Assembly: GCF_013778305.1 (NCBI RefSeq)
Contig: NZ_JACEIC010000002.1
Coordinates: 933,708-997,707, forward strand
Source of the DNA: Nocardioides agri
GTDB lineage: Bacteria > Actinomycetota > Actinomycetes > Propionibacteriales > Nocardioidaceae
Length of the DNA: 64,000 bases
Direction of reading: 5' to 3'
Each line of letters opens with the position of its first letter. The stretch's first letter is position 1. The notes beneath the pieces were generated by a model. It was not told where the DNA came from. It did no database searches and saw only the letters and a list, made by a program, of their open reading frames with translations. The translations under genes were made by a program, and so were the position numbers. This document shows positions 42,870 to 50,749 of the stretch, piece by piece.

Positions 42870-43687
42870 ATGCCCTCCCGAGCCGATCGAACCACCCGCG
42901 TGGTGATCACCCGCACCAGCTGGGCGCGGTACGCCGCGGTGGCGTGGATGTCGTCCATGGGCTCCAGCTGCGCCAGCGCGGCCTCGCCGAGGTCCGCGTC
43001 GTCCACGCCCGACAGGTCGACGACGGTCGGCACGTCGGACACCGAGAGGTAGCCGACCTTCACGCTCTCGCCTTCGACGAGCGCGGCCGCGCCGACGAGC
43101 GCGTAGTCGCCGTGCCGGCGGGCGATCTCCTGGAACGCCACCCCGGCCCCCGTGGCCAGGCCGGGGAAGAACGCCGAGACCGCGATCTCGTCCGGCGCGA
43201 GCGACGACTCGAGCGGACCCAGGTAGAGCTCGGACGCGGGGATCGTGCGGCGTCCGGCCGGCCCCTCGACCTCGAGGGAGCCGCCGAGCAGCGTGAGCAC
43301 GACCGGCATCTCGGCGGCGGCGTCGGCGTGGACGAGCGAGCCGACGGTGGTGCCGCGGTTGCGGATCGTGGCGTGCGCGACGTGCGCGAGCGCCTGGGTG
43401 ACCAGGGGCTGCACCCGGCGTACGTCGTCGGAGGCCAGGACGGCGGCGTGCCGCGCGAGCGCACCCACTCTCACACCGGACGCGCCGCCGTCCTCGACCG
43501 TGATGGTGTCCAGGCCCGGGATCGCGTTGATGTCGACGAGCATCGCCGGAGCGGCGAGTCGCATCGACAGCAGCGGCACCAGGCTCTGGCCACCGGCCAG
43601 CACCTTGGCGTTCGGCTCGCCGGCCAGGGCTGCCACCGCTTCGGCGAGCGACCCCGGCCGGCGATAGACGAACGGTGCTGGCTTCAC
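42866..43687 (-). CDS. molybdenum hydroxylase FAD subunit (CoxM-like)
   Basis: 273 aa. FAD-binding motifs AGGQSLVPLLSMRLA (about 31-45) and TIRNRGTTVGSLVHADAAAE (about 108-127) are intact, followed by the CO-dehydrogenase flavoprotein C-terminal domain. It delivers electrons to an external acceptor. Its ATG overlaps the permease stop (43684-43687), tying this enzyme to the transporter in one transcript. Confidence 0.93.
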   Translation of the reverse strand: MKPAPFVYRRPGSLAEAVAALAGEPNAKVLAGGQSLVPLLSMRLAAPAMLVDINAIPGLDTITVEDGGASGVRVGALARHAAVLASDDVRRVQPLVTQALAHVAHATIRNRGTTVGSLVHADAAAEMPVVLTLLGGSLEVEGPAGRRTIPASELYLGPLESSLAPDEIAVSAFFPGLATGAGVAFQEIARRHGDYALVGAAALVEGESVKVGYLSVSDVPTVVDLSGVDDADLGEAALAQLEPMDDIHATAAYRAQLVRVITTRVVRSAREGM

Positions 43688-45063
43688 AGCGCCTTGGTCA
43701 CCTCATCGGCTCCCAGGTGGCTGCCCGTGCGGTTGTGGCCCCGGTTGACCAGGTGGAAGAAGACGATCACCAGGATCGTGCCGAGGGCGATGCCGCCCAG
43801 CTCGAAGTCGTCGGTGATCTCCAGGGTCACGCCGCCGATGCCGGCGATCATGCCGCCGGCCAGGCCGACCAGGTTGACCGGGTTGCCGAAGTCGACGCCG
43901 TTCTCGACCCAGATCTTCGCGCCGACCAGGCCGATCATGCCGTAGAGCACGATCGTGATGCCGCCGAGCACCCCGCCCGGGGTGGCGTTGACGATCGCGC
44001 CGAACTTCGGGCAGAGGCCGAGGAGGATCGCCACGATCGCCGCGACGTAGTAGGCCGCCGTCGAGTAGACCCGGGTCGCACCCATGACGCCGATGTTCTC
44101 GGCGTACGTCGTGGTCGGCGAGCCGCCGAACGCGCTCGCGAGCGCCGTCGCCATGCCGTCCGCGGCGATCGCCCGGCCCATGTAGGGGTCCAGGTCGTCG
44201 CCGGTCATCTCCGCGACCGCCTTGACGTGACCGGTGTTCTCGGCGATCAGCGCGATGACGCCCGGGAGCACCAGGAGGATGAAGGTCATCGAGAACGACG
44301 GGCCGTGGACGACGTCCACGCCGTCGGCGAGGGTGCCGCTCGGGAACCCGATCCAGTCCGCCTTGCTGACGTTGTCCCACGCCCACATGCGGTCGTGGTC
44401 GGTCGCCTCGGCGCCCAGGGCGGGCACGATCGAGTTGATGGACCCGAAGATCGCGTCGAAGAGCCACGACACCAGGAAGCCGAACACCAGGGCGAGCAGC
44501 ACCGCGATGCGGGCCCAGAAGCCCGGGAACAGCGTCGCTGCCACCACCATGAACGCCGCGGTGAGCAGCGCGACCCACTGGTCCTGCGGCCAGTAGATGC
44601 CCGCGACGACCGGAGCGAGGTTGAAGCCGATCAGCATGACGACCGCACCGGTGACGGCCGGCGGCAGCACCTTGTGGATCGCGCTCGAGCCCGCGAAGTG
44701 GACGAGGATGCCGACCGCCGCGAGCACGAGACCCGAGACCAGGATCGCGCCCGTGACGTCGGCGGAGTCGCCACCCTGCGCACGGATCGCCGCGACACCG
44801 GCGACGAAGGACGCGCTGGTCCCGAGGTAGCTCGGGACCATGTTCTTGACGACCAGCAGGAACAGGATCGTGCAGATACCGGAGAACATGATCGCGAGGT
44901 TGGGATCCAGCCCCATGACCAGCGGGAACACGAACGTGGCCCCGAACATCGCGACCACGTGCTGGGCACCGACGCCCACGGTCTTTCCCCATGGCAGGCG
45001 CTGGCGAGGACCGACGGCCTCGCCGGGCTTGGGATCGACGACATCCCACTTGAACATCGACAT
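43684..45063 (-). CDS. NCS2-family nucleobase permease, UraA/RutG-like
   Basis: 459 aa, about 12-14 helices. The substrate-site helices read LIAENTGHVKAVAEMTG and GGSPTTTYAENIGVMGATRVYS. This TTYxENIGVM pattern is that of uracil transporters (UraA, RutG); xanthine and urate transporters carry a QNNGVI-type motif instead. It is therefore predicted to import uracil, thymine or a related pyrimidine. It is the first gene of the operon permease-coxM-coxS-coxL-coxG. A GGCACGAGTTGC element lies about 110 bp upstream. Confidence 0.9.
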   Translation of the reverse strand: MSMFKWDVVDPKPGEAVGPRQRLPWGKTVGVGAQHVVAMFGATFVFPLVMGLDPNLAIMFSGICTILFLLVVKNMVPSYLGTSASFVAGVAAIRAQGGDSADVTGAILVSGLVLAAVGILVHFAGSSAIHKVLPPAVTGAVVMLIGFNLAPVVAGIYWPQDQWVALLTAAFMVVAATLFPGFWARIAVLLALVFGFLVSWLFDAIFGSINSIVPALGAEATDHDRMWAWDNVSKADWIGFPSGTLADGVDVVHGPSFSMTFILLVLPGVIALIAENTGHVKAVAEMTGDDLDPYMGRAIAADGMATALASAFGGSPTTTYAENIGVMGATRVYSTAAYYVAAIVAILLGLCPKFGAIVNATPGGVLGGITIVLYGMIGLVGAKIWVENGVDFGNPVNLVGLAGGMIAGIGGVTLEITDDFELGGIALGTILVIVFFHLVNRGHNRTGSHLGADEVTKAL

Positions 45064-45107
45064 GACAGCACACCCTTTCGGTGTCAGGACAGGCCCGAGT
45101 CCTGCTC

Positions 45108-45185
45108 AACCTAGTGAGAGCCATGACACACCTACGACGGCGACAAATGCCGAAGGAACGCCGTGCCGACTGGCACGAGTTGCGG
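45108..45185 (-). promoter_or_regulatory. promoter region and putative operator of the permease-Mo-hydroxylase operon
   Basis: TGGCACGAGTTGCGG at 45171-45185 matches the carbamate kinase element in 12 of 15 positions. Toward the gene, the minus strand has TCACTAGGTT (45117..45108), the same ten bases seen in the carbamate kinase promoter, a likely -10 region. Overlapping the element is GTGCCGACTGGCAC (45163-45176), a second short palindrome. Confidence 0.45.
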
Positions 45186-45189
45186 CGCG

Positions 45190-46422
45190 TCAGCCGGCGA
45201 TCTCCAGCACCCGGAGTGCCACAGCGACGTCGAGGCGCAGGTGCGGGTCGGTGGACAGCGGACCGAGCAGCCGCTCCAGCTTGGAGACCCGGTAGCGCAT
45301 CGTGTTGTAGTGGAAGAACTGCACCCTGGCGGCCTCGGCCACGTTGAAGTTCGTGTCCAGCAGCACCTGCAGGGTCTCGCGCAGGTCGGCGGCCTCCGTG
45401 GTGTGCTCGGCCAGCGGCCCGAGCACGTCCTCGACGAATGCCCGCAGCTCGCCCGCGCCCTCGGCCGTGTCGGGGATCAGCGCGATCAGCCGGTGCAGCC
45501 CGAGCTGGTCGAACGACGTCGTCGAGCCGCCGCCGCGGATCCGCCGGCCGACCTCGACCGCGCGCCGGGCCTGCGCGTACGCCGCCGGCAGGTCCTCCAG
45601 CGACTCGGCGACCCGGCTCACGCCGACCGAGAACGACCGGCGACCGCCGCCCTTGTCGCCGGCGACGGCCTGGACCACGCGGGCGACGAGGTCGCCGTCG
45701 GGCAGCAGCGCGACGACCTCGGAGGAGAAGTCGACGGTCGGGATGTCCGGTGCGACCGACGCCGCCACCATCCGCCAGGCCGCCGAGAACCGCTCCTGCC
45801 ACTGGCGGCGCTGGGCGCTCGACGCGGGCTCGTCGGACGGATCGATCTCGGCGACGACCACGACGACCGGCCGGTCGAGGTCCCAGCCGAAGGTCGCGGC
45901 GTGCTCCGCGACGTACGCCGGGTCCACCGCGCGCCGCAGCAGCAGGTCGCGCAGGAAGTCGCCCTGGTACTTGTTCTCGACCGCGGTGATGGCCTCCTCG
46001 CGGGTGATGAGCAGGGCCGCGACCGCCGCCGCGCGCTCCAGCGCGTGCACGTCGTCGGAGGTCACCGCGCCGTCGGCGCGCACGCAGACCAGCCGCGCCA
46101 GGTCCGTGCCGCCGGCCGCCACGCGGCTGGCGTGCGCGACGACGCCGTCGATGCGCTCCACCCGGATCCGGCCGGTGGGGTCCACGAGGTCGTGCGCCGC
46201 CAGCACCTCCTCGACGTCCGGGGTGAAGGCCGCGGCCTGGACGCGCCCGTCGGTCGACGTGAAGGCCACGCCGACCTCGAGCACCCGGCTGAGCTCGGCG
46301 GCGATGCCGCCGAGGTCGCCGCCCTCGAGCACGATCTGCGTGAGGCCCGTGTGCAGCGCGTCCACGCGGGCCAGGGCCGCGCTGGCGAGCTCTTCGCGGT
46401 CACCGCTTGTCAACACTTGCAC
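45190..46422 (-). CDS. PucR-family transcriptional regulator
   Basis: 410 aa. The N-terminal sensor-like half holds a GAF-like region (about 20-150), the middle a GGDEF-related CdaR module (RPVVVVVAEIDP, SVGVSRVAESLEDLPAAYAQARRAVEVG), and the C-terminus the PucR HTH (LRETLQVLLDTNFNVAEAARVQFFHYNTMRYRVSKLERLLG). PucR proteins activate purine or pyrimidine catabolic genes in response to a pathway metabolite. It lies between the permease operon and the divergent AllH/F/G operon, the natural candidate to control both and the operator-linked units elsewhere. Confidence 0.9.
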   Translation of the reverse strand: MQVLTSGDREELASAALARVDALHTGLTQIVLEGGDLGGIAAELSRVLEVGVAFTSTDGRVQAAAFTPDVEEVLAAHDLVDPTGRIRVERIDGVVAHASRVAAGGTDLARLVCVRADGAVTSDDVHALERAAAVAALLITREEAITAVENKYQGDFLRDLLLRRAVDPAYVAEHAATFGWDLDRPVVVVVAEIDPSDEPASSAQRRQWQERFSAAWRMVAASVAPDIPTVDFSSEVVALLPDGDLVARVVQAVAGDKGGGRRSFSVGVSRVAESLEDLPAAYAQARRAVEVGRRIRGGGSTTSFDQLGLHRLIALIPDTAEGAGELRAFVEDVLGPLAEHTTEAADLRETLQVLLDTNFNVAEAARVQFFHYNTMRYRVSKLERLLGPLSTDPHLRLDVAVALRVLEIAG

Positions 46423-46440
46423 CCCTTCGCCGGTCGCGTT

Positions 46441-46491
46441 GGCACGACCTCACATCCCCAAACGGTAATCGCCCCGGCTAGCGTCGGTGGA
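46441..46491 (+). promoter_or_regulatory. promoter of AllH/F/G operon, probably leaderless
   Basis: TAGCGT (46479-46484) is followed by 7 nt and then the GTG at 46492, the spacing of leaderless actinobacterial transcripts. GGCACGACCTCAC (46441-46453) is a weak relative of the operator motif (8 of 13 positions, reverse orientation) whose nearer edge is 39 bp from the start codon. Confidence 0.4.
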
Positions 46492-47136
46492 GTGATCCCC
46501 GTCGGCGCTCCCCCGCGCGTGCAGTCGCTGCTGCGCACGGCGCCCGACGGGCCGCTGCCGGTCCTGCACCGGGGCCGCGACGCGGTCTACGTGGACGTGG
46601 CGGGCAGCTGCGTCGGGGTGGTCTCCCGCCGGGCGACCGCGGTCCCCTGCGCGCTGCGCACCGGCACCGACGCCGTCCCGCTGGCGCGCACCGCCCACCT
46701 CGACGCCGGGGTGCTGCACCTCGACGACGAGCCGCTGGCCGTCGGCCGGGTCGTCGACGTCTCCGTGCCCCGCCTGGCCACCACGTGGTCCCGGCCGGCG
46801 CCGCTGCCCGGGGTCGTCGCCGAGATGGTCGGCCGCGGAGACGGGCTGACGCCGTACGACGACGACGTGCTGTGCGGCTGGCTCGCGATCCACCGCGCGG
46901 CCGGGGTCGAGACCCCCGAGGCCGACGCCGCCGTCCGTGCCCACCTGGGCCGCACCACGCTCCTCTCCGCCACCCTGCTCGACTGCGCCATGCACGGCGA
47001 GGTGATCCCCGAGTTCGCCGCGTGGGTCGCCGACCCCTCGCGCGCCGACGCCCTCGTCGCGGTCGGCCACACCTCCGGACGCGGGTTGCTCGAGGGCGCC
47101 CGCTTCGCCCTCGACGCCCAGGAAGGCGCCGCATGA
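46492..47136 (+). CDS. AllH-like protein (DUF2877), carbamoyltransferase complex component
   Basis: 214 aa. LPGVVAEMVGRGDGLTPYDDDVLCGWLA is the DUF2877 core motif, and LLSATLLDCAMHGEVIPEF and GHTSGRGLLEGARFAL follow. E. coli YlbF (AllH) belongs to this family and, with FdrA (AllF) and YlbE (AllG), has been reported as the oxamate carbamoyltransferase of allantoin breakdown. The start is a GTG without a clear ribosome site, consistent with leaderless translation. It is shorter than the E. coli protein. It overlaps the fdrA-like gene by 4 bp. Confidence 0.82.
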   Translation: MIPVGAPPRVQSLLRTAPDGPLPVLHRGRDAVYVDVAGSCVGVVSRRATAVPCALRTGTDAVPLARTAHLDAGVLHLDDEPLAVGRVVDVSVPRLATTWSRPAPLPGVVAEMVGRGDGLTPYDDDVLCGWLAIHRAAGVETPEADAAVRAHLGRTTLLSATLLDCAMHGEVIPEFAAWVADPSRADALVAVGHTSGRGLLEGARFALDAQEGAA

Positions 47137-48533
47137 CCACCCCGTCCCCCCATGGCCACGTCGAGCTGCGACCCGGCGCGTACGCCGACTCCGTGACGCT
47201 GCTCCAGGTCAGCCGGGTCGTGCAGGGGCTGCCCGGCGTGCTGGCGGCGCAGGTCGCGATGGCGACGCCGCTCAACGTCGAGGTGCTCGAGGGCATGGGC
47301 TTCGACGTGCCCGCCCAGGCCACCCCCAACGACCTGGTCGTCGCGCTGCGGGTCGAGGACGCCGACACGCTCGCCGGGGCGCTGGGCGGTGTCGACCAGG
47401 CGCTCCGCGACGCCAACCGCCGCGACAGCGGGCCGACCGAGCACGCGCCGCCGCGCACGACCGGCGCCGCGTTCCGCCGTACGCCCGAGGGCCTCGCGCT
47501 CGTCTCGGTGCCCGGTGCCAGCGCGTTCGTCGAGGCGATGGACGCGCTCGAGGCGGGCCGCGACGTGATGGTCTTCAGCGACAACGTGCCGGTCGACCAG
47601 GAGGTGGCGCTCAAGCAGTACGCCGCCGAGCGGGGCCTGCTGGTCATGGGGCCTGACTGCGGCACCGCCGTCGTCGGCGGCCTCGGCCTCGGCTTCGCCA
47701 ACGTCGTCTCCCCCGGCCCGGTCGGCATCGTGGCGGCGTCCGGCACCGGCTGCCAGCAGGTGCTCGCGCTGCTCGACCACGCGGGCGTCGGGGTGACCTC
47801 GGCCCTCGGCGTCGGGGGCCGCGACCTGTCCGCCGACGTCGGCGGGCTCGCCACCCGCGAGGCGATGCGCCGCCTCGACGAGGACCCGACCGTCGAGCTG
47901 ATCGTGCTGATCTCCAAGCCGCCGGCCGACGACGTGGCCGCCGCGATCCGGGCGTACGCCGGCACGCTGTCGACCCCGGTCGAGTACGCGCTGCTCGGCC
48001 CTGGCCAGCCCGACCTCACCGCCGCGACCGAGGCGGTGCTGCGCCGGCTCGGCCGCGAGGTGCCGCGGTGGCCGGTGGTCTCCACCCGCGCGCTGGAGCC
48101 GGGCAGCGGTGCCGTGCGCGGGCTCTTCGTGGGTGGCACGCTCGCCAGCGAGGCGAAGCTGATCGCCGACCGCCCGGGCAACACGTTCGTCGACTTCGGC
48201 GACGACGAGTACACGACCGGCCGGGCGCACCCGATGATCGACCCGTCGCTGCGGCTCGACCACCTCGCGCGGGCGGCGGCCGACCCGGAGACCGGCGTGC
48301 TGCTGCTCGACGTGGTGCTCGGCCACGGCGCCGAGCCGGACCCGGCCGCCGGCCTCGCGCCCGTGTTGGCCGGCATCGACAAGCCGGTCGTCGTCGCGGT
48401 CGTCGGCACCGCCGCCGACCCGCAGGGGCTCGCCCGCCAGGTCACGGCGCTCGCCGAGGCCGGCGCCGAGGTGCACCTGTCCAACGCCGCCGCCACCAGG
48501 CGCGCGCTCGAGCTCGTCGGAGGCCCCCAGTGA
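47133..48533 (+). CDS. fdrA: FdrA/AllF-like protein, carbamoyltransferase complex component
   Basis: 466 aa. It resembles succinyl-CoA synthetase alpha-type folds: VMVFSDNVPVDQEVALKQYA, LLVMGPDCGTAVVGG and VGIVAASGTGCQQV (nucleotide-loop-like), then GLFVGGTLASEA and NTFVDFGDDEYTTGRAHPMIDP. The last block includes the histidine region of the family. E. coli FdrA (AllF) is about 90 residues longer. Acting with AllG and AllH it should transfer a carbamoyl group to phosphate. It is coupled by ATGA and GTGA overlaps to its neighbours. Confidence 0.88.
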   Translation: MTTPSPHGHVELRPGAYADSVTLLQVSRVVQGLPGVLAAQVAMATPLNVEVLEGMGFDVPAQATPNDLVVALRVEDADTLAGALGGVDQALRDANRRDSGPTEHAPPRTTGAAFRRTPEGLALVSVPGASAFVEAMDALEAGRDVMVFSDNVPVDQEVALKQYAAERGLLVMGPDCGTAVVGGLGLGFANVVSPGPVGIVAASGTGCQQVLALLDHAGVGVTSALGVGGRDLSADVGGLATREAMRRLDEDPTVELIVLISKPPADDVAAAIRAYAGTLSTPVEYALLGPGQPDLTAATEAVLRRLGREVPRWPVVSTRALEPGSGAVRGLFVGGTLASEAKLIADRPGNTFVDFGDDEYTTGRAHPMIDPSLRLDHLARAAADPETGVLLLDVVLGHGAEPDPAAGLAPVLAGIDKPVVVAVVGTAADPQGLARQVTALAEAGAEVHLSNAAATRRALELVGGPQ

Positions 48534-49942
48534 CCGCCACGCCGTCCACCGTCGTCAACGTCGGCGCCGACCTCTTCGCCGACGCCGTCGAGGCCCAGGC
48601 GGTGCCCGCCGCCCGGGTCGACTGGCGGCCGCCGATGACCGGCACCGAGGACGACCTCGTCGCCGTCGCCGCCGACCCGCTGCGCCGGGAGGCCAACGAG
48701 CGCGCGCTGGCCGCGATGCTCGACGTCACGGCCACCCTCGTCGACGTCGCGCCGGCGTCAGAGGTGCTCGGCCTGCAACGCGGCGAGTTCCTGCACGCCG
48801 GGCCGCCAATCGGGTGGGAGCGCGCCTCCGGCCCGCTGCGCGGCGGGCTGATGGCCGGCGCCGCGCTCGAGGGACTCGTGGACGACCCCGAGGACGCCGT
48901 ACCGCTCTTCGAGGCCGGCACGTCGGTCTCCCTCGAGCCGTGCCACCACCGCTCCGCCGTCGGTCCGATGGCCGGCGTCGTCACGCCGAGCATGTGGATG
49001 TTCGTGCTCGAGGACCAGGCGACCGGCCGGCGCACCTACTGCTCGCTCAACGAGGGCCTCGGCAAGGTGCTGCGGTACGGCGCCTACTCCCCCGACGTGC
49101 TCACCCGGCTGCGCTGGATGGGCGACGTGCTCGGTCCGCTGCTGCGGGCCGCCGTGCGGGGGGCGGACGACGTCGACGTCACCGGCATCCTCACCCAGAT
49201 GCTGCAGATGGGCGACGAGGCGCACAACCGCAACCGGGCCGGCACGCTGATGCTGCTGCGCGACCTCTCCCCCGCGATGGTCACCTCGGGATTCGACGCG
49301 GCGGACGTGGCCCAGGCGCTCCGCTTCATCGGCGGCAACGACCACTTCTTCCTCAACCTCGCGATGCCCGCCTGCAAGCTCGCGCTCGACGCGGCGCGCG
49401 ACATCGAGGGCTCGACGATGGTCGTCGCGATGGCCCGCAACGGCACCGACTTCGGCATCCAGGTCGCCGGCACCGGCGACGAGTGGTTCACCGGCCCGGC
49501 CCAGCTGGCCGACGGGCTCTACCTCGGCTCCTACGGCCCCGACGACGCCAACCCCGACATCGGCGACTCGGCGATCACCGAGACCGCCGGCATCGGCGGC
49601 TTCGCGATGGCGACGGCCCCGGCGATCGTGCGCTTCGTCGGCGGCTCGGTGCCCGACGCGCTGGCGACCACCCGGCGGATGCACGAGATCACGCTCGGCG
49701 AGAACCCGCGCTGGTCGGTGCCGGTGCTGGAGTTCCAGGGCACGCCCACGGGCATCGATGTCACCAAGGTGTGCCGCACCGGCATCCTGCCGCAGATCAA
49801 CACCGGCATGGCCGGTCGCGTGGCCGGTGTCGGCCAGGTCGGCGCCGGGCTCGTCACGCCTCCCGCCGAGATCTTCCCGAAGGCGCTCGCCCGGCTCGCC
49901 GAGCTCAGCCGAGGTCGGGCGGACGCCAGAACGCCCGCTTGA
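48530..49942 (+). CDS. AllG-like protein (DUF1116), carbamoyltransferase complex component
   Basis: 470 aa, complete DUF1116 protein: WRPPMTGTEDDLVAV near the start, HAGPPIGWERASGPLRGGLMAGA, QMLQMGDEAHNRNRAGT, FIGGNDHFFLNLAMPACKLALDAA, MARNGTDFGIQVAGTGDEWFTGPA and TGILPQINTGMAG. E. coli YlbE (AllG) is the characterised relative. Together with AllF and AllH it probably forms the carbamoyltransferase. It is last in the operon. Its end overlaps the convergent alkyltransferase-like gene by 38 bp, so the C-terminal codons are shared antisense. Confidence 0.88.
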   Translation: MTATPSTVVNVGADLFADAVEAQAVPAARVDWRPPMTGTEDDLVAVAADPLRREANERALAAMLDVTATLVDVAPASEVLGLQRGEFLHAGPPIGWERASGPLRGGLMAGAALEGLVDDPEDAVPLFEAGTSVSLEPCHHRSAVGPMAGVVTPSMWMFVLEDQATGRRTYCSLNEGLGKVLRYGAYSPDVLTRLRWMGDVLGPLLRAAVRGADDVDVTGILTQMLQMGDEAHNRNRAGTLMLLRDLSPAMVTSGFDAADVAQALRFIGGNDHFFLNLAMPACKLALDAARDIEGSTMVVAMARNGTDFGIQVAGTGDEWFTGPAQLADGLYLGSYGPDDANPDIGDSAITETAGIGGFAMATAPAIVRFVGGSVPDALATTRRMHEITLGENPRWSVPVLEFQGTPTGIDVTKVCRTGILPQINTGMAGRVAGVGQVGAGLVTPPAEIFPKALARLAELSRGRADARTPA

Positions 49943-50228
49943 TGTCCACGTTGCCGTTGGGCCGCAGCGGGGTGCCCTCCTCGAGGTAGGCCTGGCGCGC
50001 CTCGCCCTGGTGGCTGGGCGGCAGCGAGCCGTCGGCCCGCACCACGCGCCACCACGGCACCGGAGCGCCGTGCCCGGCCATCACCGAGCCGACCAGCCGC
50101 GGGCCACCGCCGCCGGCGACGGCGCCGACGACCTCGGCGACCGCGCCGTACGTCGTGACGCGGCCGCGCGGGACCGCCTCGACGCACTGGAGCACCAGCT
50201 CGACGTACTGCTCGTGGTCCAGGCTCAC
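49905..50228 (-). CDS. alkyltransferase-like protein (ATL; MGMT family)
   Basis: 107 aa, only the DNA-binding domain of O6-alkylguanine-DNA alkyltransferase. VPRGRVTTYGAVAEVVG is the recognition helix region. At the active site the usual PCHRV becomes PWWRVV, so the acceptor cysteine is absent. ATL proteins bind alkylated DNA and direct it to nucleotide excision repair. The start is GTG 50228, overlapping the stop of the membrane-protein gene. M. tuberculosis Rv3204, at the matching chromosomal place, is a member of the same family. Confidence 0.87.
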   Translation of the reverse strand: MSLDHEQYVELVLQCVEAVPRGRVTTYGAVAEVVGAVAGGGGPRLVGSVMAGHGAPVPWWRVVRADGSLPPSHQGEARQAYLEEGTPLRPNGNVDIKRAFWRPPDLG

Positions 50229-50749
50229 CGGGGCTCCTTCGGCTCGGGCACGTCCATCGCGGCCGTGGCGCCCAGGATCGCCAGGCAGGCGGCCGCGAGG
50301 GCGACCACCCACACCCCGGGCTGCTCGGGCTCACCGCGCACCACCCGGGCGAGCAGCCAGGCGCCCGGCACGGTGAGCAGCACGAGCGCTCCGCGCCGCG
50401 CCCACAGCCGCAGGGTCGGCGCGTCAAGCGGCATCGCGCGGGGACCGTACGACGCGAGCAGCGCGGCCAGGTGCCCGACCGTCAGCGCGACGGCCGCCAC
50501 CGCGACCGAGACCGGTATCCCGTCGCGCAGCGACAGCGTCCACCAGGCCAGCACCACCAGCCCGGCGCCGACCCCGACGGGTGAGTCGGGCGCGACGGCG
50601 GCCGCGCCGGCGAGCACGGCCACCAGCACGACCAGCCACCACGGCGGCCCGTGCCCCGCGGGACCGGTGGCGACCAGCGCGACGACGGGGCCGAGGAAGA
50701 CCAGCGCGCGGAGCACGAGCTGGGAGCGCGGGGTCGAGTCGGGCGTCAC
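50225..50749 (-). CDS. hypothetical membrane protein of MoxR/DUF58 operon
   Basis: 174 aa with five or six hydrophobic segments (LVLRALVFLGPVVALVATG, WWLVVLVAVLAGAAAVA, VGVGAGLVVLAWWTL, VAVAAVALTVGHLAALLAS, ALVLLTVPGAWLLARVV, VWVVALAAACLAILGAT). No recognised domain. The GTG start overlaps the DUF58 stop. Position suggests a membrane partner of the MoxR/DUF58 system. Confidence 0.75.
   Translation of the reverse strand: MTPDSTPRSQLVLRALVFLGPVVALVATGPAGHGPPWWLVVLVAVLAGAAAVAPDSPVGVGAGLVVLAWWTLSLRDGIPVSVAVAAVALTVGHLAALLASYGPRAMPLDAPTLRLWARRGALVLLTVPGAWLLARVVRGEPEQPGVWVVALAAACLAILGATAAMDVPEPKEPR

Noticed and set aside
39976-43687. Genuine aerobic CO dehydrogenase
   Set aside because: The large subunit has the PYRGAGR loop, not the AYRCSFR loop with the Cu-binding cysteine of CO-oxidising enzymes.
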